Shown here piece by piece: positions 11,937-21,161 of a DNA stretch of 64,000 bases. The position numbers were made by a program, and so were the translations under genes. This DNA comes from Lepidodermella squamata. Lineage: Eukaryota > Gastrotricha. The stretch is from assembly GCA_047495785.1 (NCBI GenBank), contig JBLDXI010000015.1:558001-622000 (forward strand), in the 5' to 3' direction. The notes below the pieces were generated by a model. That model ran no database searches. It had not been told where the DNA came from and saw nothing but the letters and a program-made list of their open reading frames with translations. The number at the start of each line of letters is the position of its first letter. The first letter of the stretch is position 1.

Positions 11937-12562
11937 GCGGAGCCTTTGAGCCAACTCGCTCTGGCCAGCGATTCCACCCCTTCTATGGACGTTTTATAAG
12001 TTGAAGGACATCGGTTTTCTGTCATTTTTAGGCTATTTTCAGCTTTTTAAGAGTGGAAATAATAAAAATTTGGCTCGCTTCGCTCGCCAGGTTTCTTCCG
12101 TTAAACTCCATGAAAGCTAGGTGTTCGATTTTCTAGGTTTAGGTAGTGTGTTCAAGCATGCTACACATGTCAAAATGTAACAACTAATCGGAATGAATGT
12201 AATAACCAAAGTCGAAGTCTGGAAGAAACTGCTAAATCCTCGTTTTTAGAAGATTTCGGAGCCTTTTTAGAGGGAAAATCCTCAAAATTTCCTCGCATCG
12301 CTCGTATAATTTGTTCAGATAACCTATAATTTGAACCAATGCGGAACGCGGAACACACATGTTCATTTTTGAGCGAGGTAACTTGCAACCATAGACATTA
12401 TTCAGTCTATGCTAGCAACAAAAAGTTTCTAACAACCAATATTGACCTATGATATAATATGAAGAAGTTCAACTTGGCAAAATTCGCAGAAACCCAAATT
12501 ATTCATGAGAAACATCTTGAATATTAGTTCTTTGCAATTAGTTCTTGAGGAGAATATAATAT

Positions 12563-12606
12563 GCAAGAGTGGCGCACGTGGGACCGGCCGCGTGCGCCAC
12601 TCTTGC
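12563..12606. repeat. Perfect inverted repeat (16-bp arms, 12-nt loop)
   Basis: Left arm GCAAGAGTGGCGCACG (12563-12578) is exactly complementary to the right arm at 12591-12606; the loop is TGGGACCGGCCG. GC-rich in an AT-rich surrounding. Confidence 0.85.
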
Positions 12607-12871
12607 GCATCTGGGTAAAGGTATTTGCGAACCACTGTTCTGCAGATAAACGATTACCTATATATTATATACGGGTTTAAAGCTTCTTTGATTTAGACGG
12701 AATTAAAGTGGTCTTATTTCGCCGTATTGGTCACCTCTGTCGTTGAAAGTGATTACGGCCTGCAAATATGCGCAACGGAAGGGCCCAAGTTCTGTGTGTG
12801 TTATATATAATTTTATTGCAATCAATATGAATCAAAATAAAGGAAACCGGAACATAACAGCAACGCAATAA

Positions 12872-15800
12872 TTACTTGAAATATGGCAAGCCCATGTAGC
12901 CCTCGATGCCGCATCTGTTTATGCCTTTTCGGATCTTGAAGTAGCCCTTAATGCCCCAAGAATCGCCCCACGAATTTCGCCCGATCCAGTAGTCCAATTT
13001 TGACGTGGGATCTGTGCCGTATCCAAGAATAACAATCGCATGATTAGTGGAAGTCGCACAGTTTGGTGGATCGAGAATGCCGTCTTTGTAAACATCGAAT
13101 TGCCCCTCAGCGTTAATGCTGGCGTAGATCGGACCATACTTTAGAGCATCCATCATTTTTTTAATCATTTGCTCCTGAGGAAGCTGATCGTAGTTCGTTA
13201 GCGATGTAGCTCCTCTCAGTCTCAGGTATCCGTTAACATTCATTGCAGTACCAGTATTGAAAGTACACAACGCTTTGTCGCTATTTGTATATTTATAGTC
13301 GTCAGCTTTGGCGAAAGCTTTAACTTTGGTAAAATATTTGAAAGTCGTAGTATCGTCCCCGCCATCGCAGCCGTTGTTACCGCCGTTCACTTTAGAACAA
13401 TCGACGATTTGCTGCTCGGACATAGAAATCGGAGAGACTGCGTTTTTGATGGCCCACCGAGCTTCGAGGACAGCGGATGATGCGAATGAATAGCAGGAAC
13501 CGCATTGTTGTTGGTTCTTTATTGGGGTCATGTAGCCTGCAAAAAGTAGCACAAATTATCGACTTCAAAGTGCGTCTCAACATCAACTCTAACATAACTG
13601 AAGCTGTGATAAATGGCTATTTCAGGCTGGATTTTGGGCAGTGATGATGTTTGGTATTAAGCGGAAGTGAGTTGGTTAAACAGATAGCTTTTCAAGTTTC
13701 TAGCACGTCTAGAGTCTAGAATCGCAATTAAGGCCAAATTTGGGCGAAATCAGCAGAAAATCAAATGGGCCCTCAATAAATCAGGACGGTCATATCGTAT
13801 TCAGTCAGTCATGATAAAGGATACTTGTCGGCATGCAAACGTGAATACTTGCCGGCAGAATCCCATCCTCTTTACCTAGCACTCATAGTTTGGCTGGGAA
13901 GAAAGCCATTTGACCGGCAGTGAAAAGTCGGGTTTGGTGATTTTCTGTATTTTCCATTGCGATTTGCTAGAAATTTTCCAGCAAATCACAAAAGTCTTCA
14001 AAACGTGTGTTCACTTGATGAAGGACGAATTGGATTCCAAAATGTCACTATTCAGTTATTCTTGTTGCTTTAAAATGTTCGAATTAAAGGCCTCTAAAAC
14101 AGAAAACCCAGAGTTGCCCTGAAAAGTGTTATCCATTCAGGTTGTCGTAGAGACTTTGCTTGATCCCAACAAATTTATGAAGATCTAGCGAGATTCCTCA
14201 CTTCAGATTACGCTATAAAATGTCGACTGTGTATTAGAAAAAAAAACATAATTTATTCAGTGGGGGATTCTGCTGATCCATTTTCAAGCGCGCATTTCTT
14301 AACATCGATTATTTTTTCGCTTGTGAACTGTGAACCCCTCTGCAATTTTCTCTGCAATGCTGAGGAATATTAATCTCTTTTTGAGTATCATCGAAATCTC
14401 TCGATGTTCACAATTTCGCCGAACCCCTTTTTCACTTAAACACCATTTAACATTTCAAAAACATGTTGAACCACGCCGAAAATGGAATTTTCTACCATAT
14501 TTCGAATTGAAAACATTGGTAAACGCTATCTACTAGACGCTTTCTGCGCGCGGATTGCTAAAGCCTTTCTCCCAATGAATCCCGGCCACTAGGATTATAA
14601 GAGATACCGATGCTAATATTATAAATCATCGATTGTCGATTGTTATCTGTGTGATGTGTGATTTTCTCAGCTTACCTTTAACTCGCCAATCGATGACAGC
14701 TCCAGCCATCGGTGCAGCATCATCCGTTGAGACAGTCAGCGTGGGCGCAGTATTGAACTCCGGGTCTGACGGGAATGATTTTAATGACCGTGTTGTATAC
14801 AGCTCGCGCCGCTGAGGCGTTAAATCAACCGTTCCAGTGCCATCAAGGCATCGCTTGCGATCAGGGCCGATATCCTTCCCATCTTCTTGTTCAACAACGC
14901 ATAGTGTACATTTCAAGGTGTCGCAAACTGCAGGCGGCGAAAAGAAGACAATCTCTCGCTTGCGTCTCCGGCGGCCGCTAGCATCGTCTGTCGTAGTCAC
15001 AGGCTTAAAGCCGAGCAAGTTCTTCTTGCGCCAAGCGTCCGTTTTCGCGCTGTATTGGTTGATGCCAAACTTGACGTTTTTATTCGCTGGATCTGCCGAC
15101 AGCTTGTCGATTTCACCCAAATCTTTCAACAACTCAGTCTCGCCTTCTTCATCTTCATCCTCAGTGTCGATTTCCGCGTCTGGATACAGCTTTTTGAAGG
15201 CTGTCCAGCGCGGATCATCGTAAGCTGGTTGTTGAGCTAAGATATATATTGCGGAAAACTTATGACTGTTGGTATAGGCTGAATAAAAACTCACGCTGGG
15301 CTGAAATAAAGAAGAGGGATCAATAATTATTCCATATATAATGTTTCCAAGCTTACAGCAATTTGCGCCGGAGTAGGCAGCTATGCATTTGCAAGTGTTT
15401 TTTCCGATACAAGTTCCGCCGTTTTGGCAATAATCCACCGAGCATCCAACTGAAATGAAATAGATTTTGATACAAAAAGGAGGCAGTGAGAATTGAGAAG
15501 GGATCCGAACGACGTTAATGGGACCTGTTCTCGAAAGGTAAATACAAGAGCAGAATCCGCCAGTCGGATTTCATCGGGTTTCCCCAACAAAAGTTGGAGT
15601 TTAACCCCATTCAAAACAAAACAAAGGGAACAAAGAAAATCAGAGGCGCCAAACTGTAGCTTATCCACTTTCTTAACTTACATGTACTGCAATCGGCTCC
15701 ATACCAGCCAGTAGCGCAGTCGCAGATGTTAGGCCCGGAACAAGTGCCGCCATTCTTGCACGTTACCGTTGTGCACAGAGCTAAGACAATTGCATCGATT

Positions 15801-16522
15801 TTACATCATGCATGCGGGGAAGACGTTGACTTACAAACGTCGCAATTTGCACCAGTCCAGGCACTTGAGCAGCTGCATACGTTAGCCCCAACACAAGTCT
15901 GGCGACTGTTGCAATTCGAACAAGTAACTATGAACAAAATAGATCAATGGATGATGGCGGCTATTTCGTCTTTTACATTTATCGCATGTTGTTCCCGAAT
16001 AGCCACTAGGACAGTTGCAAGTTCCAGAACTTGAACTGTAGGTTCCGCCGTTAAGACAGACGATAGACTGGGCCTAGAAATGGTCGCGTTGCGTTTGAAA
16101 CGAGAAACAATTACAAAATAGAGTAATGTGCCGTTTCATAACTCTTATCATAATTCTCATCATCCACTATTCAGCTATTCAGCCGGGCCGGGGAAATTCC
16201 ATCAAATCCTCAATCAAAGCCCCCCCCCCCCCCCCCACCCTTGATCCGAAGAAAAGCTGGGTGGCTCCTTACTAACGAAACTCGGCGTAATTTGATTTAC
16301 AATCGAACCATTATAATCGAACCACATTTCGACATTATAATAATATAAAATTGGATGCAGTCTCAATACATACCGCCGGGTTTCTAGACTGCTGATTCGA
16401 GGTACATGCGTGAATTGACCCAGCTGAAACCAGAACTGGCCATTTGTATGTTAATTATGGAAATTTCAGTTAAAAAAATTATTATCGGAATTACCGAGGA
16501 ATGAATGGAGGATCAGAAACAT
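12872..16522 (-). CDS. EGF-repeat, furin-site, papain-type (C1A) cysteine protease, copy B
   Basis: Minus-strand exons: 16522-16495, 16435-16374, 16073-15977, 15927-15835, 15780-15682, 15449-15357, optional 15300-15295, 15236-14676, 13536-12872; 565 residues, or 567 with the 6-nt exon. Same order as copy A: signal peptide (MFLILHSFLVLVSAG), four EGF-like exons (last one CQNGGTCIGKNTCKC), DPRWTAFKKLYPD propeptide with a long acidic run, KFGINQYSAKTDAW, RRRRKR convertase site, linker and C1A domain. Catalytic residues are present: CGSCYSFA, NHAIVILGYG, WIGRNSWG. The last intron (about 1.1 kb) falls inside DWRVKG, nine codons downstream of its position in copies A and C. The AATAAA 55 nt after the stop fits. 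Likely secreted protease; substrate unknown. Confidence 0.85.
15295..15300 (-). other. Candidate 6-nt microexon in protease copy B
   Basis: The minus strand reads TTTATTTCAG, then CCCAGC, then GTGAGT. Both flanking introns (54 and 58 nt) have the length normal for this genome, whereas skipping the six bases would leave one intron of 120 nt. Frame is kept either way. Copies A and C have a single short intron here and no equivalent. Confidence 0.45.
16220..16236. repeat. Poly-C tract (17 C)
   Basis: Uninterrupted run of C inside the second intron of protease copy B. Confidence 0.95.
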
Positions 16523-17079
16523 GGTTGCTGATTTATGGCAACAAACGTTATGAAAATTTCAACTGCAAAAATTCTCTGTGTGGTATGGCGTAGTTATGTG
16601 ACGTTTGAATATATTGCACTCATATGCAACATGCCATTGTTTTGCCACCCACCACCTAAAAACAATTGCACCATACAAACATGAGCAATTTAGCATTGTA
16701 TTACTGTGTTCTACATCTTAAATGATTTCACATATTTGTGTTAACTGAGCGGCTAAAGAATTCGTGGAGGCAGATTTCAACGGATTTTGTACTTGAATTA
16801 ATTAAAGGAATCCAATTTGTGCGCCTGGATTCCTCGAAAAGCCATACGTCGCCGTGCCGACTGGTTTCAACTTCTATTAATTTTTTTCAGGGGGCTATCA
16901 TAAATCGATTACGCTCTATTGTATACTGTTGTGTAAAAGGTCATAAATCTGAAGACTCAATCGAACTGTTACTTTCATCAACAACGGTTTAGTGTTAACA
17001 GCATGGGGCATAGATAGGTTAGGCACAACAATTGTGGAAGCATGTAGCCAGCATTGATTTCGTTCATTAGGCGCACTTT
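16523..17079. other. Intergenic region between protease copies B and C
   Basis: Holds the copy B upstream element and the presumed 3' UTR of copy C. Nothing else recognised. Confidence 0.5.
16631..16652 (-). promoter_or_regulatory. Conserved upstream element of protease copy B
   Basis: Core GGCAAAACAATGGCAT on the minus strand, beginning 109 nt before the ATG. Matches the elements of the other three copies. Confidence 0.5.
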
Positions 17080-19386
17080 TCACTTGAAGTACGGCCACAC
17101 TACACTGTTCTCTATGCCGCATCTATTGAGGCCTTTACGGATTTTGAAATAGCCGTTAATGCCGAAAGATGTACCCCAAGAGTTGCGGCCAATCCAATAC
17201 TCTTCGCTAGTTGTCGGCTCCACGCCGTATCCAACAAGAACCACGTCATGATTCGTATTATTCGGGCAGTCTTTAAAGTCAAAAACGCCTTCCTTATAGG
17301 CCTGGAATCTCGATTCGGCGTGCATATCGACCTGAATTGGGCCGTACTGCAAAGCGTCCATCATTTTCTTCACCATTGTTGATCTATCAGCGGAGGTGAT
17401 ATATGACAGGCCGGTTATCGGCAGTGGCAAGGCTTTGCCTGTATTCAAAGCGCAAGAGCCTTCCTTTTGCGTATACGGGTAATCCTCAGCCTTCGCAAAC
17501 GCCTTGACCGACCTGTAGTAGGTCACAACGCCCCTCATATTACCACCGTTGCAACCATTCGCACCCGCACTCGTGCCCTTGGCACAGTCCACCAGCTGTT
17601 GTTCAGACATTACAACGGGAATTGCGTTGTTTTTCAGCGCCAGACGAGACTCGATGACCGTGTTCGCTGCGAACGTGTAGCATGAGCCACATTGCTGTTG
17701 GTTTTTGATAGGCGTTAGGTAACCTTTCGTTCTCCAGTCGACTATAGCACCTTAAGATATCAATTACCAATTAGCGATTAAAATTGCCGTGAAAACAACT
17801 AAACAAATTAATAACCCAAATTATTCAACCCTATACACTTACAAAACTCCCCTATTCTGATTCTACCATCGAAACTATTTTGTTCACGAACAATGAAAGT
17901 AGAATCAGCGGATAAACTACCCGGTATTGCTGTGGCAGTCTCCAAAGGAGTAAAACTTGGTGCATTTCCATAGTTGGTATCAACAGGTGGGTAGGAGTTA
18001 AGTGGCCGGGTGGTGTATAGATCTCGCTCTAACTTCGCCGTATCCACGTTGCCATCGTTAATAACGCAAGTCTTCCTACCAGTCTCCACCCCATCGTCCT
18101 TCTCAATCCAGCATAGAAGCCACTTGTCGTTGACGAGAGTCTGAGTGTAGGAGTGCTCAACCTCTCGCTTCCGTCTCCGCTTGCTCCCGCTGGCCGGCGC
18201 CCCGGGATTAACGGCAGGCGGCGTCCTCGTCGTGCTGTCTTTCACGCCTCCAAGCAGATTTATCTGCTTATATTCGTCGGTTTTCGCACTGTACTGATTC
18301 AGGCCGTACTTAACGTCAGGATTTTCCGTGTCCTTGTTCCATTCGTCAATGTCGCTCACTTCTTTGAGGAGAGTGGCCTCAGCTGCGTCATCCTCCGCAT
18401 CGGTGGTAATACCAGAATCTGGGTACAGTTTTTTGAACGCTACCCATCTCGGATCATCGGGAGCTGTGAGTTATTTTAATACTTTCAAATGATTGAAAGT
18501 TTCGGAAAATTCAAGCTTACCGCAAGCTGGGTATGTGAATAGGCCATCGATTCGCATTTGCAGGTGTTTTTTCCAATGCAAGTTCCGCCATTTTGGCAAA
18601 ATCCTGCGGAGCATCCAGCTAAAAGAAAAACAAAGCCCATTCAAGTGTCAAAATCAATATTGCAGATGAAGAAATAATGAATAGGTTGGCTAATGCAACA
18701 AGAAGAATGAAATCGTGCTTTTTTTAGCGATTAGCGAGCTTTGCCACTCTTGGAACTCCTTCACGAACTTCAACTCACATGTACTGCAATCAGTTCCAAA
18801 CCATCCAGCAGAGCAGTCGCAAATGTTGGGGCCGGAACAGGTGCCGCCATTCTTGCAGGTAACAGTCGTACACAGAGCTAAGAAAGTTAGCATACGGCTT
18901 TAGCACGGTTTCTTCGCGAGATGGAGCAGTTTATTCTTACAAATGTCGCAATTTGTTCCGGTCCATGCGTTTGAACAGCTGCAGATGTTGGCACCGACAC
19001 AAGTTTGCCGGTTGTTGCAATTCGAGCAAGTATCTATGTATGTGAAATATTACAAAATTGATCGGAAGTCTTTGCTGTTAGGGCTATTACACTTATTGCA
19101 TGTTGTGCCGGAGTAGCCGGTAGGGCAGATGCAAGCTCCAGAAGTGGAACTGTAGATTCCGCCGTTAAGACAGACAACAGACTGAGTCTGGCAAAAGAAT
19201 GCGTGGAAAATTTTGGGAAAGCGGAACATTCCCCAATGCTCACTGTAGGTTTTTGAGACTGTTGGGTTGGAGCACATGCGTGGATTGGCCCAACAGACAC
19301 CAGAACTGATCATTGGTTGGGCAAATTATAGTCGAAATGTTAGAGAAAAATCAAAAGGTTAAACTCAGCAACATAGTTAGAAGCAT
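17080..19386 (-). CDS. EGF-repeat, furin-site C1A protease, copy C, with a frame-breaking EGF exon
   Basis: Minus-strand exons by comparison with copy A: 19386-19365, 19305-19244, 19187-19091, 19033-18941, 18877-18779, 18618-18521, 18463-17921, 17750-17080. All match in length except the sixth, which is 98 nt where copy A has 96 and copy B 93. This shifts the frame and removes the last Cys of that EGF. Because all EGF exons are phase 1-1, a transcript skipping it would stay in frame (528 residues). Otherwise the gene is intact: signal peptide (MLLTMLLILVSVG), EGF exons, acidic propeptide with KYGLNQYSAKTDEY, KRRRKR site, linker with CWIEKDDGVETG, and a C1A domain with CGSCYTFA, NHDVVLVGYG and WIGRNSWG. 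The first donor (GTTTAA) is weak. Either a young pseudogene, an exon-skipping gene, or a sequence indel. Confidence 0.7.
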
Positions 19387-20003
19387 GGTCGCTAACTGCA
19401 AACTTTATAAAATGTGGGTTAATGTCAACTGCAACAATATTTTTCATCAATGATGTAAGCTTAGCGGTTATGAATTTCTCGCTCACGTATGCCGCATGCC
19501 ATTGTCTTGCTACTCACCGTCTAAAAGCATTTGCACTGACCGAATTTCAGGTGTTTTTCCTATGGATGCGCTCTACATTCGAGTTACGCTAACCGGAAAG
19601 CATTGGAATTCGTGCAAGGAGATTTCCTTGCTGTTTTATTCAGGAATAATTGGCCAAGCTTAGCCACGAAGGATCGAAATTGTGGAATCTAACGATTATT
19701 GCAGCCTGTTAGCCATAAAAAAAGCATTAAGATAAATACCAACATTCCTTGAAGCCAAATACCTTTATCGATTTTCTTCCAGAAGAATGCACATCCAGCA
19801 TTTCTCAAGACTCAAGAAGCTTAGCTAACCCAGTTTCAAAACTACTAAGCAGAGTGCGATCTCGAGCTGCCAGGGAAGGAGAATTTATTTTCCTATAAAT
19901 TACCATGGATTTCAGCCAGAAACGTGCGAAGCGAGGACATTTTCTCTGAAACATATTTATTTTGCAAAATTCAATCCAAACACTGTTGTCTGCCAAAAGC
20001 AAA
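19387..20003. other. Intergenic region upstream of protease copy C
   Basis: Contains the upstream element of copy C and the 3' side of the ankyrin/SOCS-box gene. No further gene seen. Confidence 0.5.
19496..19517 (-). promoter_or_regulatory. Conserved upstream element of protease copy C
   Basis: Minus-strand core AGCAAGACAATGGCAT, beginning 110 nt before the ATG; the most diverged of the four copies. Confidence 0.45.
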
Positions 20004-21068
20004 CTAGTTATATTCAAATTTGAGGTAACTTCGTAGCGACAGAGGTAGATGGCGTTCTAGGCCTTCATCAATGGCTTTTCTACGGCTGATATATCCTCGC
20101 GGCAGGCATCTAAGGATCGCCAAACGGGCTGAAAACTGCAACGTCAATGGGAAGGCGTTTACATTGGTAAATGCCACAGCCAAATCAGGCCTATCCTTCA
20201 AATACTCATTCACATGCAAATCCGGAATTTTTCTCATATTAAAAGAGCCATCTTCCCGAGCTGAAAGAAGTATGTCGATGAGGCTTGTTTCTTCGCTATA
20301 ATTCGACGCCCGACTACCGAAATCTTTCGACAGATCCTCTCCTTGCATTCGCCTTGCTAATCGAATCAGCCCAACCGCTGTCAATTCGTACCCGGTGTAA
20401 CCAGGGCAGCCAGATTTGACCAGGAGTGATATCGATTTTGTTACGTAATAATTGCAAGCATTCCTAATCAAGTAATGCATCTCCATAGTAACGAGGCGAT
20501 CCAACGGGTTCAACGCATCTTTCCTTTGATGGAGATGGACCAAAGATTCACTGATAGGAGATTTTAGTAGTAATTCAATTGAAGAAAGTCCGCCATGGTG
20601 GATAGCTGCATTCAAAGCAGTAAATCCGCTGGAATTTACTGATTCTAGCAACAACAGACCGTTCTCATGTTCAACCACTGCTTTGAGAACCTCTTCGCCG
20701 TATCCATCCATCAATCCTAAGTAATGAATGATTTTTTTACCGTTTGCATGCGTCTCCATGATGTCGGCTCCATTTCGAATCAGTCTAGGTAACACAACAT
20801 GTTGACGCCATCTGTAAGCGTGGAATAAGGAGCAAGTAGCGCCGCGGTCCAGTAAGTCGTTAATTGCTGTGAAATCTCCTCTCTCGATCGCTTGCTCCAA
20901 ATTTATGGTCGATATGTAAGTAGCGAGTTTCTCCTTAGCTTTAGTGACTAACCACATGGTGAGGGATAATTCTATAAAATGAACAATGATACATGATAAG
21001 CCTACTTCATATCTCACAAACTTAGGTTTAGGTGGATAAGAAATGAAGAAACCTGCTATGCTTGGCAC
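20004..21068 (-). CDS. Ankyrin-repeat and SOCS-box-like protein
   Basis: Single open exon of 354 codons. The central part reads as degenerate ankyrin repeats: DFTAINDLLDRGA, LPRLIRNGADIMETHANGKK and, clearest, SGFTALNAAIHHGGLSSIELLLKS. The C-terminal 50 residues resemble a SOCS box (LQFSARLAILRCL ... LPLSLRSYLKFEY), the module that recruits elongin B/C and cullin 5. By family knowledge it would be an intracellular substrate adaptor of a ubiquitin ligase. The upstream Met (21,068) opens with a hydrophobic stretch. A second Met at 20,957 (MWLVTKAKEK), shortly after an acceptor-like TTTATAG, is a plausible alternative start that gives 317 residues. One of the few genes here with no secretion signal once the shorter start is used. 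Confidence 0.65.
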   Translation of the reverse strand: MPSIAGFFISYPPKPKFVRYEVGLSCIIVHFIELSLTMWLVTKAKEKLATYISTINLEQAIERGDFTAINDLLDRGATCSLFHAYRWRQHVVLPRLIRNGADIMETHANGKKIIHYLGLMDGYGEEVLKAVVEHENGLLLLESVNSSGFTALNAAIHHGGLSSIELLLKSPISESLVHLHQRKDALNPLDRLVTMEMHYLIRNACNYYVTKSISLLVKSGCPGYTGYELTAVGLIRLARRMQGEDLSKDFGSRASNYSEETSLIDILLSAREDGSFNMRKIPDLHVNEYLKDRPDLAVAFTNVNAFPLTLQFSARLAILRCLPRGYISRRKAIDEGLERHLPLSLRSYLKFEYN

Positions 21069-21161
21069 TTGAAAGCATGAGCAAGATAAGATTAAGAAGT
21101 TTGAACAAATAAATTGATTCCTCTTATGTTCTATTTCTTATGTTCTATAAATTTTGAAGAA

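Larger units (their letters stand above)
10748..12871. other. Intergenic region between protease copies A and B
   Basis: About 2.1 kb with no convincing gene. It holds the copy A upstream element, a cluster of GGCGCA words (11902-11936), a perfect 16-bp inverted repeat (12563-12606), and a minus-strand AATAAA (12817-12812) 55 nt past the stop of copy B. Confidence 0.6.

Noticed and set aside
11605-12025. Overlapping minus-strand frames of about 105 codons
   Set aside because: Two different frames are open over the same bases, neither has a domain, and the stretch contains the GGCGCA repeats.
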